From the NCBI RefSeq assembly GCF_042663585.1, contig NZ_JBHTAN010000006.1:1798001-1862000 (forward strand): a stretch of DNA of 64,000 nt, read 5' to 3'. Both the position numbers and the translations under genes were made by a program. Positions 25,910-34,550 of the stretch are shown one piece after another. Numbering within the stretch: the first letter of the stretch is position 1; each line of letters begins with the position of its first letter. Source of the DNA: Natranaeroarchaeum sp042663585. Lineage in GTDB: Archaea > Halobacteriota > Halobacteria > Halobacteriales > Natronoarchaeaceae. Below the pieces are notes generated by a model. It was not told the DNA's origin and ran no database searches. It saw nothing but the letters and a program-made list of their open reading frames with translations.

Positions 25910-25955
25910 GATCCGCGAAGGAATTGAACCTTCGGGGAATTGTCAGTTTCCCGAA
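25910..25955 (-). other. tRNA-like 3' half
   Basis: On the minus strand GAAGG-TTCAATT-CCTTC forms a perfect T-arm, followed by GCGGATC as a possible acceptor strand and preceded by an anticodon-arm-like structure with loop CTGACAA (anticodon GAC). No matching 5' half is present. The segment contains the stop codon of the inhibitor gene. It may be an attachment-site relic or coincidence. Confidence 0.35.
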
Positions 25956-26224
25956 TTGAGCACCTTACCCGAACCTTCAATTTCAATGCGGGAGATGCAT
26001 CGGAGTTCACTCAGCGCTTCGAGATCGTCCTCTCTAGCGGAGACTGCTAAGCATTGGAAGGGAAGCGTCTCCTCAACCTTGACGGATTCCCCGACAGCCT
26101 CTACATCGCCAACAACTTTTTCAGGGCTATTAACCTCGTCAAGGTCAACGATGAGTTTGACTTCCTCAGACGGGGTAGGATTCTCAATCCTATCTCTGAC
26201 CCCTTTCTCAATGGAGACGCTCAT
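25943..26224 (-). CDS. I9-type protease inhibitor/propeptide encoded separately
   Basis: A 93-aa protein with the beta-alpha-beta pattern of subtilisin propeptides: EEVKLIVDLDEV as the first strand, LPFQCLAVSAREDDLEALSE as the middle strand and helix, and CISRIEIEGSGKVL as the last strand. In free-standing form such domains inhibit or help fold the cognate protease. The start is ATG 26224. It lies 59 bp before the S8 protease gene on the same strand, so the natural partner is obvious. Confidence 0.6.
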   Translation of the reverse strand: MSVSIEKGVRDRIENPTPSEEVKLIVDLDEVNSPEKVVGDVEAVGESVKVEETLPFQCLAVSAREDDLEALSELRCISRIEIEGSGKVLNSGN

Positions 26225-26539
26225 CGTGTTCAATTGAATAGAAAACTGCCTCCGTAATGAAACCTATGGATGAGACAGATTGAAAACGGGGGTGATACTC
26301 AGGGGGACTCAATAACAATGGCAAATTGAAAAGATTCGAAATAGTGCTATAGTATCTATTTTTCCCAAACGTAGTTAATGAACTATCTGGCTCTGTGGCC
26401 TATAGAGCATCTTGAATAAACAAAAGCACTCCTACGTCTACAGTCCTGCAAGTTTGTAGACTCTATAGATATTTCTGCCTTCGATGAGGGGAATGGTAAC
26501 CGATGCGTGTATAATTTTTATTCTATTAGCCGTCAGTAC
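26225..26539. other. AT-rich intergenic stretch
   Basis: About 315 bp with no credible reading frame. It must contain the promoter of the inhibitor/protease/ATP-grasp operon on the minus strand; TATA-like A/T runs are numerous and none stands out. No strong inverted repeat was noticed. Confidence 0.5.
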
Positions 26540-26866
26540 CTAAGCGGGAATTGTAAGTAGAACTACACCTCCCACGGCGATTGAGGAGTATGTATACCAG
26601 ATAACATTGTAATATCCTTCAGGAAGTCTGACCTCCATTGCGTACGACAAAATCGCTATTACACTCACGGCAATCCCGACATCGGCATATAAAATCAGCC
26701 ATTCTGGCGGCATCGGAAACTCGTATACGTGGACGTTCAACGCGATCCCGTTAGCGAACATCGCTGGCCGGCTTACGTAGTGCTTTTCGACGAGAAATCC
26801 TGTAATGATCAGACCAAACACCCCCAAATGCACGATGAGAAACTCAGGAAGCGACTCAATTAACAT
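26540..26866 (-). CDS. Hypothetical membrane protein, 108 aa
   Basis: Three hydrophobic segments: FLIVHLGVFGLIITGFL, LILYADVGIAVSVIAILSYA and VIWYTYSSIAVGGVVLLTI. No known family recognised. The start is ATG 26866, with GTG 26875 as an alternative. It stands alone between the protease operon and an integrase pseudogene and is AT-rich like the rest of this insert. Confidence 0.5.
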   Translation of the reverse strand: MLIESLPEFLIVHLGVFGLIITGFLVEKHYVSRPAMFANGIALNVHVYEFPMPPEWLILYADVGIAVSVIAILSYAMEVRLPEGYYNVIWYTYSSIAVGGVVLLTIPA

Positions 26867-27041
26867 ATCACTCACAACTGTAAAAACGCAACATCATGAG
26901 CATTTCGGCGCGGTAACCACCAGCGACCCAGTAGACTGAGCAACATGTGCTCCATCTGTATTGATCACCAACCGTCAGTTTACAGTCTTACAAGTCTGTT
27001 AAACGGAAGCCGTCAAATCTCCTCGAAACCCCCCAATCCCA

Positions 27042-27581
27042 AGCTTCTTTGTAGATCATTTTGCACACCGCTCGCGTCGAAGTACAATTACATGGAAACG
27101 CGAGCCCCTGGAGAAAGACGAACTGACCGAGCTGCTTGACGTCGTCGAGACGTTCGACCTGGCCCATGACTTCACGATCCGGACGCTGGTTCACACCGGC
27201 CTTCGAGCGGGCGAGTTCTCGCAGCTCCGAAGCGACTGGATGGACTGGCAAAACGAACAGCTACGAGTGCCTGCCGAACAGGACGACTGGACGCCCAAGA
27301 CCGAGCACGTTGCTCGAACGATACCGGTTCGAGATCCCGATACGCTTCGAGTGATCCGCGAGTTCTTCAAGCTAAATGAAGCCGTGGGCGTGGGCCGATA
27401 GGCAGTCTACTACCGAGTGACGCGCGTCACTGACGAGACTGAGATCCAGAAGAAGGTGACACCGCACGTTCTTCGGCACACCTACGGGACGCTCATCGCC
27501 TCGAAGGGAGCGACGCCGCAGTACATTCGGCAGACGATGGGCCACGCCGATCTGTCGAGTGCGTACCTATATCGAGTATAG
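27042..27581 (+). pseudogene. Integrase pseudogene (catalytic domain, in-frame stop)
   Basis: The frame reads a tyrosine recombinase: LEKDELTELLDVVETFDLAH, then VHTGLRAGEFSQLR with the first catalytic arginine, and after an in-frame TAG at 27399-27401, VTPHVLRHTYGT and MGHADLSSAYLYRV with HxLR and the tyrosine. The N-terminal domain and start are missing and the C-terminus stops early. It marks an older integration event beside the McrBC genes. Confidence 0.8.
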
Positions 27582-27620
27582 TGGTGTACAACTGAATGAG
27601 GAAGCGAGTGACGTGTGGGG

Positions 27621-28874
27621 TTAGGAATTGTAGGTGGCTTCCATAATTTGCTGTATCTGGTTAGAAATAGCGGCTTCGACGGATTTGGGAAAGTCTTCAT
27701 AACTCTTTGCGTCGAACGGGAGTTCTATCGTATGCAGTGGGCGGTGAGGATTTGCGGCGTCGTCAGTATCGAATGAATATCGGTCAGTAGCTTTTCCACC
27801 TTGATCTGGATAGACTAGCAAGCCGGGAGCGTCGAACTTCGCCATATATGTGCTGATCTGATACAGATCACCACGAGCAGGCTGGGAATCACTCTTCCAT
27901 TTCGCGTCACCCACAAGTACCACCGCTCCGCTTTTCTTATTTGTGAGCGTGAAATCCGGTTCAAGTCCCTGGATAGTTTCGCCGTTTGTGTTCGCCGCGA
28001 GGTGACCTACTTGACCAGTGTTCATAGAGTAGTTTTGTCCAAGCGTTTCGCGAACTGATCGTTGCACAACCTTCTCAAAGAGCTGCTCTATGTCGATAAG
28101 GAACGTGCGAAATTGAGTTTGCGACGTCCCAATCGCATTAATAAAGCTATGTTCAAGAATCATCTGAGCAAGCTCAAGAAGTGATTGATAATAGCTGTTC
28201 AGTCGGGATAAACTAATGTTCTCAACCTCAGACCGAGTTAGTTCACGAGGTTCTAATCGCTGGTGTAACATCCCATGATATCGGTTTAGTTCGCTCAAGA
28301 GAGACTGATCATTGACGAGACGTCGTAGCATCGTGGTCGCCCGAAGAATCACTTGATTTATTGGGAGATCATATGTGAGGTCATCGTATTCAACCTCAAA
28401 TTCTGTACCGTGTGGTTCTTGATGTTGAAGTTGACGGTGAAGGTCAAGCCGTCCCCGTAGATGCTTCTCGCGGCCTGTATGTTCTCGATAGTCTCGATAG
28501 AGACCTCGTTTGAGAACACGCTTTAGCTCTCGTATATAGAGCCGAGCGATGATTTCGACGAAGGATTCTCCGATCTCGAAGCCAGCGGCATCACCGTAGA
28601 CTAACTCATTATCCAGACGATCATCATATGCCAAGAGATATAGAAGATTGCACTCGACTTTAGGCCAGATTTCTAAAAGCTGACCGCTTGGGAGACCGAT
28701 CGCTCCAACGTAGCCTTTTGACTCAACAATTGCTATTTCAGCGGATTCCCGGTTTACGGTTAATTGGTTGATCTCTTGAAGACGGTCAATATCGTTCTTA
28801 GGTAACCGTAGGCGCAACTCCTGTCTCTCCTGAAGGATGATCGCTTCTTCTGGATCTTTGACGGATAGACTCAT
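27621..28874 (-). CDS. mcrC: McrC family restriction endonuclease subunit
   Basis: A 417-aa protein of the McrC family. The C-terminal third has a PD-(D/E)XK nuclease site, LEPDFTL followed by VLVGDAKWK, and the N-terminal part is the usual beta-rich region that contacts McrB. Length matches the family. It is downstream of mcrB with 6 bp between them. McrBC systems cut DNA carrying modified cytosines when driven by GTP hydrolysis of McrB, so this is a modification-dependent restriction system. Confidence 0.9.
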   Translation of the reverse strand: MSLSVKDPEEAIILQERQELRLRLPKNDIDRLQEINQLTVNRESAEIAIVESKGYVGAIGLPSGQLLEIWPKVECNLLYLLAYDDRLDNELVYGDAAGFEIGESFVEIIARLYIRELKRVLKRGLYRDYREHTGREKHLRGRLDLHRQLQHQEPHGTEFEVEYDDLTYDLPINQVILRATTMLRRLVNDQSLLSELNRYHGMLHQRLEPRELTRSEVENISLSRLNSYYQSLLELAQMILEHSFINAIGTSQTQFRTFLIDIEQLFEKVVQRSVRETLGQNYSMNTGQVGHLAANTNGETIQGLEPDFTLTNKKSGAVVLVGDAKWKSDSQPARGDLYQISTYMAKFDAPGLLVYPDQGGKATDRYSFDTDDAANPHRPLHTIELPFDAKSYEDFPKSVEAAISNQIQQIMEATYNS

Positions 28875-28880
28875 GCTTTG

Positions 28881-30830
28881 TTACAGCCCTTGGCTTCCAA
28901 TACCTGACTGAGCTAGAAGATCAGTAAGCGTCTCTTGCAGTTCTCCTGCCTCAAAACGTGTTATCTCGTACTGATCCGAATCAAAGAGGAAAGGAACAGG
29001 TGTGCCGAAAAGGTCCGATTGAAGCCGATCGAGATCCTCGAAATAGTATTCTTCTAAAAGAGGTAGAATCTGATATTTCCAGGCATTGACAATGTCGTTA
29101 ATATCTTTCGTCCCCAATAGATATGAATGCCCGACTCGCTTTCCCTTTCCGAGGTCACCCGTATCTAGAATCCGTTTATTGATAATACTCAATGCTGCAA
29201 TCGAGGCTGCAAGTAGTGTTCGGTGTGTAACTGACTCCGCTTGTAGGGCCTCTTGTTGTACTGCCTGCATTGAACCCCAGTTGTAATCATATTCTTCCAA
29301 CAGTACCGTATAATCGGGCGGAAAAGAGTGGAAGCTAAAACGACGACGTAACGCAGCATCAACCAGCGCGATCGAACGGTCTGCGGTATTCATCGTCCCA
29401 ATCAGATAGAGATTCGGTGGAATTACGAATGGCTCTCCCGAGTGGGCTAAACTCACCGAACTGTTTTGAGGATCAGCACCTCGCTTGTCTTTTTCCAGTA
29501 GCGTAATTGCCTCTCCGAAAATCTTTGCAAGGTTTCCACGGTTGATCTCATCAATGAGCAGTACGTACGGTGAAGGAGTGCGGTCTTCTGAAAGAGCCTC
29601 CTGATACTCCCGTCTTGCATCCTCACAAATCTGCTTGAATATACCGGATTCTACCTCATATACGACGTCACCACCCTGCGTGTGAGCCGCTAAGCCTTCG
29701 ATAAAGTCCTCGTAGGTGAACGAAGGATGGAACGTTACCTCACGGAACTGATCTGTGGTCGGGTTTTCGTTCCGCTCATGAAGCCACCACTTAGTGAATT
29801 GACGTGCAGTGTAGGTCTTCCCGGTACCTGGCGGTCCATGCAAAACTACCTGTCCAACTGATTCAAGCTGCTCCGCAATTTCGCTCGCACGGCGCGGTGC
29901 CTCCTTGGGATTTGGAACCTGCACAGACGTGCCGTCGTTTCCACCCTCCGTAGATCCTTCAAACGGATTCAGCTGCTCTTGTTCATCTGGATCAAACGCA
30001 TCGAGTAGTGTCTGATAATCATTACTCTCAATAAGATCTTGATAGGTGTCTACCAGTCGGCGGACATCCTCACGGAGAACGTCAGTTGAAGGCATATCTT
30101 CCAGATCGTATGCACGGTGACAGATAGTCGAAATACCATATAGGCTATTTCGAGAGGTTAGAAATTTATCGGGTAAATGAATACGGCTATTCTCGAATCG
30201 TTCTACGTCGACGACATCACGGAGCGCCTCAGCCCGTGCTGCGAGAACTTCACGGGCGATTTTGGTACCGAAGGAGTCTTGAAGATCGGTCATCCCCTGG
30301 TTTAGGGTGAGAAACACGGTTTCCGAATCAGTATCAAACAGGTAGACTACGTACAATCCTTCCTGTGGGCTCTGTGTGACTCTGGTATCGAAAATGCCAA
30401 TCCAGGGGATATTAGCCATTGTCCCAGCACCGACTGACCCTTTGAATAGTAGATGATCATCGGCAAGTAGCTGTTTTAATTCACTAGGAATTTCGTCTTT
30501 GATGAGTTCTGCAGCATGGTGACTTTGATCACCTCTCTCTTTGGCCTCTTTATAATCACGAAGGACGGTCGAAAAAGCCTCCTTGAGATTAAGGTCGCTA
30601 TCAAAGTCGAGAATGTATTCTCCGTTCCCAAGAAATTCGACATCTCCTTGATCTCGTAGCTCCTGCAAGGTGCGACGAAAAGCAGCATCCGGATTGTCAT
30701 TGTCGGGGAAATCGGACTGAACCGTCGGCAACACCTGTTTCTCAAGTTCTTGTAGAGAGATCTGATCCGCTTCAATCTGTTCCTGATATCGCCTAAGTTC
30801 TTTTCGAACGCGTGACCGCCATTTTCCCAT
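28881..30830 (-). CDS. mcrB: McrB family AAA+ GTPase subunit
   Basis: A 649-aa motor protein. Residues 1-75 form a winged-helix-like domain, about 90-230 match the MrcB_N (DUF3578) region, and the AAA+ module starts near residue 325. Walker A is GPPGTGKT, Walker B is LLIDEINRG and the McrB signature GTMNTADRSI is intact, followed by an arginine finger stretch DAALRRRF. It is the first gene of the McrBC pair. The target-recognition domain differs from that of E. coli McrB, so the recognised modification cannot be stated. Confidence 0.9.
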   Translation of the reverse strand: MGKWRSRVRKELRRYQEQIEADQISLQELEKQVLPTVQSDFPDNDNPDAAFRRTLQELRDQGDVEFLGNGEYILDFDSDLNLKEAFSTVLRDYKEAKERGDQSHHAAELIKDEIPSELKQLLADDHLLFKGSVGAGTMANIPWIGIFDTRVTQSPQEGLYVVYLFDTDSETVFLTLNQGMTDLQDSFGTKIAREVLAARAEALRDVVDVERFENSRIHLPDKFLTSRNSLYGISTICHRAYDLEDMPSTDVLREDVRRLVDTYQDLIESNDYQTLLDAFDPDEQEQLNPFEGSTEGGNDGTSVQVPNPKEAPRRASEIAEQLESVGQVVLHGPPGTGKTYTARQFTKWWLHERNENPTTDQFREVTFHPSFTYEDFIEGLAAHTQGGDVVYEVESGIFKQICEDARREYQEALSEDRTPSPYVLLIDEINRGNLAKIFGEAITLLEKDKRGADPQNSSVSLAHSGEPFVIPPNLYLIGTMNTADRSIALVDAALRRRFSFHSFPPDYTVLLEEYDYNWGSMQAVQQEALQAESVTHRTLLAASIAALSIINKRILDTGDLGKGKRVGHSYLLGTKDINDIVNAWKYQILPLLEEYYFEDLDRLQSDLFGTPVPFLFDSDQYEITRFEAGELQETLTDLLAQSGIGSQGL

Positions 30831-30922
30831 ACTGACAAAGTGAACTCTTAGACTGTAAGTATAATTGTCTCAATTGGTCGTAGACATAGTGTCCGGTTAG
30901 TGTCTACGAGATGTTTTTGTCT

Positions 30923-31372
30923 TCAGTTTTCGTACCCACGGAGCGCGTGAGCAACGTTCTGTATCGAGTCGTCTCGGGTGCTGAACTCGTAGCTCTTGTT
31001 TGGCGTGTGGAGTCTCAGTGTACTGCTCCTGTAGTACAATCCAGCTAAGAGGGTCAGCACACCACTACCAATAAAAAATCCACCGGCAGTCGACACTGAT
31101 TCAGACGGGAAGAAGATTCCCAAGAACCCGATACAAGCGAGCGCGACGCCGAGGTAGAGTATCTTGACGGGGTACGCTGGTGCCTCGTACTCGACGGAAT
31201 TCACTGCATTTAGTGAAATGTCGACGACATCTTTTCCCTCGACGTAGACGACTCGGTTCGTCGTACAAGCGATATTACCTTTCCCCGATTCCTTTCCTGG
31301 GGACATTCCCTTCTTTGCTTTTGTTCCAGTTACGATGCGTTCGCTGTCAACGACATAATCTTCGATATCCAT
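30923..31372 (-). CDS. PH-like domain membrane protein, 149 aa
   Basis: N-terminal beta-rich part (RIVTGTKAKKG, NRVVYVEGKDVVDISLNAVNS) resembles a bacterial-type PH domain, followed by two hydrophobic segments (ILYLGVALACIGFLGIFF and FFIGSGVLTLLAGLYY) and a short strand-rich tail. The start is ATG 31372. It lies about 90 bp before mcrB on the same strand. Similar stand-alone proteins exist in haloarchaea with unknown role; a link to McrBC is uncertain. Confidence 0.6.
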   Translation of the reverse strand: MDIEDYVVDSERIVTGTKAKKGMSPGKESGKGNIACTTNRVVYVEGKDVVDISLNAVNSVEYEAPAYPVKILYLGVALACIGFLGIFFPSESVSTAGGFFIGSGVLTLLAGLYYRSSTLRLHTPNKSYEFSTRDDSIQNVAHALRGYEN

Positions 31373-31501
31373 CGATAGTGGTGCCGCTAACAATGGAGAC
31401 CGGCTACAAAAATGTTGCCAGAATTACGACGTGTCGTTATCCAAATTCTGTTCCCCTAAGTCAGCCGTGAGCTTTACAAGCGAATACGAGATGCAGCCGA
31501 A

Positions 31502-31570
31502 TCGAGTGACGCGGACCGTCGACGAGACTGAGATACAGAAGAAGGTGACACTGCACGTTCTTCGGCACAC
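31502..31570 (+). pseudogene. Integrase gene fragment
   Basis: About 69 bp nearly identical to 27413-27482 of the integrase pseudogene, coding for RVT.DETEIQKKVT.HVLRHT. It breaks off immediately after the HxLRHT codons. It is in the same orientation as the pseudogene, so the two bracket the McrBC block as direct repeats. Confidence 0.75.
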
Positions 31571-31651
31571 GTAAACACGATTACAGAGGTGTTTCAGCAT
31601 ATCGTGATCGGCGAGCTTGCTGAGCCTTCGAGAGACGTGTAACTTAGTCAC
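31571..31651 (-). pseudogene. Winged-helix repressor fragment
   Basis: The minus strand reads TKLHVSRRLSKLADHDMLKH and then a degraded wing CNRVYV, clearly the recognition helix and wing of a phiH1-type winged helix. It joins head-on with the integrase fragment at 31570. The rest of the gene is gone. Confidence 0.65.
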
Positions 31652-32084
31652 GCAAATTTCTTCCTACTCAGAGTGCTTTTCCCGAGATCCAGCACCTTCC
31701 TGCTGGATTATTTCGAGAAGCCGATCGTCCCAGAGGGTCATCCACTTGCGTTACAGACGGACTTTCGTGGAGTTGAACACGGGAGACTGAACTGTTTGAT
31801 GGCTTCAATTAAGTCAACAATACAGAACAACCCCCGTTTCCAGTGGATCAACTGGAACTCTGCGGAGCGGGGTACTTTTTTTCGCAAGTGCCCTTAGGCA
31901 CACTCCCTAAGGGGTGTGTCCCGCTCGGTGGGAACACCCCCGTCCCGGACTCTCTCCCGATCGGCCCGATCACCGCGTAGCCACTGCCTGCAAGTAAAGT
32001 AAACTATACCTAAGTACCTAAAAACTGCAACTCCAGTTGAACTGTCGGGGTCGAAGAATAGCGTTGCCACTCGACTGTCGGGCG
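31652..32084. other. Non-coding stretch with hairpins, possible origin or gene end
   Basis: No convincing gene. Near 31909-31930 CACACTCCCT and AAGGGGTGTG form an imperfect inverted repeat, and at about 31924-31951 GGTGT-TCCC pairs with GGGA-ACACC around GCTCGGT. An AT-rich run TAAAGTAAACTATACCTAAG follows near 31995. Since this flanks the 3' side of the candidate replication gene, it could be a terminator or a replication origin. Confidence 0.4.
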
Positions 32085-33707
32085 CTACCGGGTGAGCGAA
32101 CGCACCCGCCCGCGTCGACGATCACCGTCAGCGTTCAGCCACTCGACGCTCGCCTCCAGGAGGTCGGCGACGTCGCGACTGTCCTTCACCCAGGCGGTCT
32201 TCGCCTCCTGGAGGACGTCCTCGACGCGCGGGTACGACGAGGATTTGAACTCCCCGAGTCGCGTGTCGATCCGGACCGTCGTCTCGTCGCTGTCCGGGTC
32301 GAAATCGAACGTGGCGGCGTACGTCTGCATCCACTTCTGGAACGCGCTCGACGCCGACTGCCGGACATTCACGTTCATCAGCTTCGCCGCTCGGTCTGCT
32401 GCGTTCTCGATCCGGTGCTCGGCGCTCTCGACGATTCCGGCAATCTCCTGCTCGATCTTCCGGCTGGTGAACTCGACCGCGGCGTTGTCGTTCCGAACCA
32501 GGCCGTCGAGTCGGTCGAGGAACCGGTACAGCGTCGAGATACCGCGCTCGGCGTTGCTCGCCAGGTCCTCGGGATGCTGGCCGCTTCCGTCAGCGACCAG
32601 CGCCTCCATAAAATCGACATCCGCCTCGGTCATGTCTCGAAGCGTCGTGATCAGCAAGGCGTCCTGTTTCGCTTCGATCTCCGGCGTCGGATCCTCGAAG
32701 AACTCGACGTCCTCCTCGGCGGGCGCGGCGTCGAAGTGATCATCGGCGATGAAGGTCGTTCCGCCAGCACCGACCGGGATATCCGACCACCGGAGCGTGT
32801 TGATGAGCGTCTCGTCGATCTCCCGCCGGAGACCCTCGCGGTCGCTCCAGGCGAACGACCGGCTCTTGTTCAGCGACTTCTTGAGCAGAACGCCGACCTT
32901 CGGGTGGTGCATGGCGTCTTCCTCGTCACCGTGGACGTACTCGGGATGGTAGTGTTTCAGCTGCTTGCCCCGCGAGTGCATCGGGATCATCTCTCTGGCG
33001 TCCGCCTTCGGGATAATCAGCCGGTGGTTGTAGCCCACGATATCCGTGTTCGGCCCGCTGTTGTCGGCTTTGTAGACGACGCTCGACCCTTCCCGCTGGG
33101 CGAGTAGCTCGAACAGCCGCCGGAGCGATCCGGTCGATCGGACGTACTTCTCGGCCATCGACCGCTGTATTCGGACATACCGTTCGTAGGTCGTGATGTT
33201 GCTCGTCGGGTGGATCGTCGTGAAGTGGTTCAGATTGATGCCCATCCCGGCTTCGTCCGCGAGCTCCTGGAGGACCTTCCGGAGCAGCACCGGGTAGGTC
33301 TCGGGCTCCAGATTACTTCCCGAGAGCTTCACGTTCGTCGCCTCGTTCGGGAGGTCGTCGCTATCGCACGGGGACGTGATCTCATCGCCGTCCTCGTAGT
33401 GCTCCATCCCGGCAAACCGCGGTCGAACGTGGAAGTTCGCTTTTCGCTCGCCGTCGCCGTACGCTCCGATCCGGAACTCGTACAGTCGCTCCTCGACGTC
33501 GTCCTGAGGGCGCGGGGCGATCCCACTTTTCTGGTACTTGAGGTTGATCGTCCACTCCTCGCCGGCGATCTCCCTGACCATCTCCCCGGAGTAGCCGTCG
33601 AAACCGTGGAACAGCAGTTTCGAGATAGCCCAGTACGGACTCAGCCCGTTCTCGAAGAAATTCAGGTTGCCTTCGAGTTCGTGGGGAGACGTCGCGACGT
33701 GGGTCAC
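32085..33707 (-). CDS. Candidate provirus replication protein (DUF7845/SNJ2 RepA-like)
   Basis: A 540-aa soluble protein that I believe belongs to a family found near the ends of haloarchaeal proviruses and related to the SNJ2 replication protein; this is from memory of the family layout. Visible features are GMGINLNHFTTIHPTS, a possible HUH-type triplet in LKHYHPEYVHG near residue 254, and a long helical C-terminal half. It starts at GTG 33707 with a GTGA overlap to the membrane gene upstream. It is the last gene of a four-gene operon pointing away from the tRNA. Confidence 0.6.
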   Translation of the reverse strand: MTHVATSPHELEGNLNFFENGLSPYWAISKLLFHGFDGYSGEMVREIAGEEWTINLKYQKSGIAPRPQDDVEERLYEFRIGAYGDGERKANFHVRPRFAGMEHYEDGDEITSPCDSDDLPNEATNVKLSGSNLEPETYPVLLRKVLQELADEAGMGINLNHFTTIHPTSNITTYERYVRIQRSMAEKYVRSTGSLRRLFELLAQREGSSVVYKADNSGPNTDIVGYNHRLIIPKADAREMIPMHSRGKQLKHYHPEYVHGDEEDAMHHPKVGVLLKKSLNKSRSFAWSDREGLRREIDETLINTLRWSDIPVGAGGTTFIADDHFDAAPAEEDVEFFEDPTPEIEAKQDALLITTLRDMTEADVDFMEALVADGSGQHPEDLASNAERGISTLYRFLDRLDGLVRNDNAAVEFTSRKIEQEIAGIVESAEHRIENAADRAAKLMNVNVRQSASSAFQKWMQTYAATFDFDPDSDETTVRIDTRLGEFKSSSYPRVEDVLQEAKTAWVKDSRDVADLLEASVEWLNADGDRRRGRVRSLTR

Positions 33708-34015
33708 GCCGACCACCCCGTGACTGTCACCGTGATCCAGGCGAGATTGTTCGCGACGACCAGGGCGCTCGGGAGAATACCAGCGAGCAACACGGGCGTC
33801 CGGCGGCCACGCTCGACCGCGGTGATGACGGCGCTCGCCAGCCCAACGTACAGGACTTGCGACAGCGGGACCGCGACGATGCCGAGAGAACCCATCAGCG
33901 CCTCAAAGAGCGGATTCGCTTCCGGCAGGCCCAGCGCCAGCGCCGTGATGGTCGTTGCGGCGTCACCGGCCGCCAGCCCGACGAGTGTCGCCCACAGCCC
34001 ACGCTCGCGGTTCAT
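33704..34015 (-). CDS. DUF5658-like membrane protein, 103 aa
   Basis: Three to four hydrophobic segments (LWATLVGLAAGDAATTITAL, IVAVPLSQVLYVGLASAV, VLLAGILPSALVVANNLAWI). DAATT near the first helix and the N-terminal start MNRERGLW resemble DUF5658-type membrane proteins. It overlaps both neighbours by 4 nt in the replication operon. Role unknown; conserved membrane genes near rep occur in related viruses. Confidence 0.6.
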   Translation of the reverse strand: MNRERGLWATLVGLAAGDAATTITALALGLPEANPLFEALMGSLGIVAVPLSQVLYVGLASAVITAVERGRRTPVLLAGILPSALVVANNLAWITVTVTGWSA

Positions 34016-34218
34016 CGGGTACCTCCGTCGAGTTTGTCCTCGGCGCGGCGGAGCAGGTTCCCCACCGTTCCGGGTGATCGACCACTGAAACGAGCCTGTT
34101 CGCGAACGCCGACGCCGTTGATCCGGCAGGCGACGTACGCCTTCCGCTCGGCTTCGGTGAGCTTGTCGAGATCGTCGCGACGGACGCCGACGAACTCGGC
34201 GAGCTGGCTTTGGCTCAT
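34012..34218 (-). CDS. Sigma-70 region 4-like HTH protein, 68 aa
   Basis: LDKLTEAERKAYVACRINGV and FSGRSPGTVGNLLRRAEDKL form a helix-turn-helix like that of the integrase-operon protein at 10901-11191. It overlaps neighbours by 4 nt on both sides. Likely a DNA-binding regulator of replication or of the operon itself. Confidence 0.68.
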   Translation of the reverse strand: MSQSQLAEFVGVRRDDLDKLTEAERKAYVACRINGVGVREQARFSGRSPGTVGNLLRRAEDKLDGGTR

Positions 34219-34466
34219 GCCGACCTCCCCGTCTCAGCCTTTCCCGTGTGGTGGCCGTCTGCGCTCGGATCGGGGATATTGAGGTCGAGTCCGGCCGCGC
34301 TACCGCGAGTGAGCCGCCGCATGGTGTCACAGTCGCGACACCGATGCACGGTGTCGGACTCGTCACCGTAGACGCGCCGGAAGTCTGCCGAGACGTGGGC
34401 GCCACAGTTCCGGCAGGTGGGAGACTCGTCGCTATCGACGAGTTTCAACACGACGACCACCTCCAT
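34215..34466 (-). CDS. Zinc-finger protein of the replication operon, 83 aa
   Basis: Two Cys pairs, CRNCG and CRDCD, 19 residues apart, should bind zinc. The start is ATG 34466, with a TATA box about 85 bp upstream. It opens the replication operon. The zinc-finger plus HTH order mirrors the integrase operon at the other end of the element. Confidence 0.65.
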   Translation of the reverse strand: MEVVVVLKLVDSDESPTCRNCGAHVSADFRRVYGDESDTVHRCRDCDTMRRLTRGSAAGLDLNIPDPSADGHHTGKAETGRSA

Positions 34467-34550
34467 TTTGCACTGTGAATTTCGCAAGAACGCGCGGACC
34501 CCCGACTGGTTACCACCTGAACTCCAGATTTTCGCCGCGATTTCGAAAGT

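Noticed and set aside
31673..31897. Plus-strand frame of 74 codons after the winged-helix fragment
   Set aside because: No start context, no family resemblance, and atypical composition. Probably debris in the non-coding stretch.
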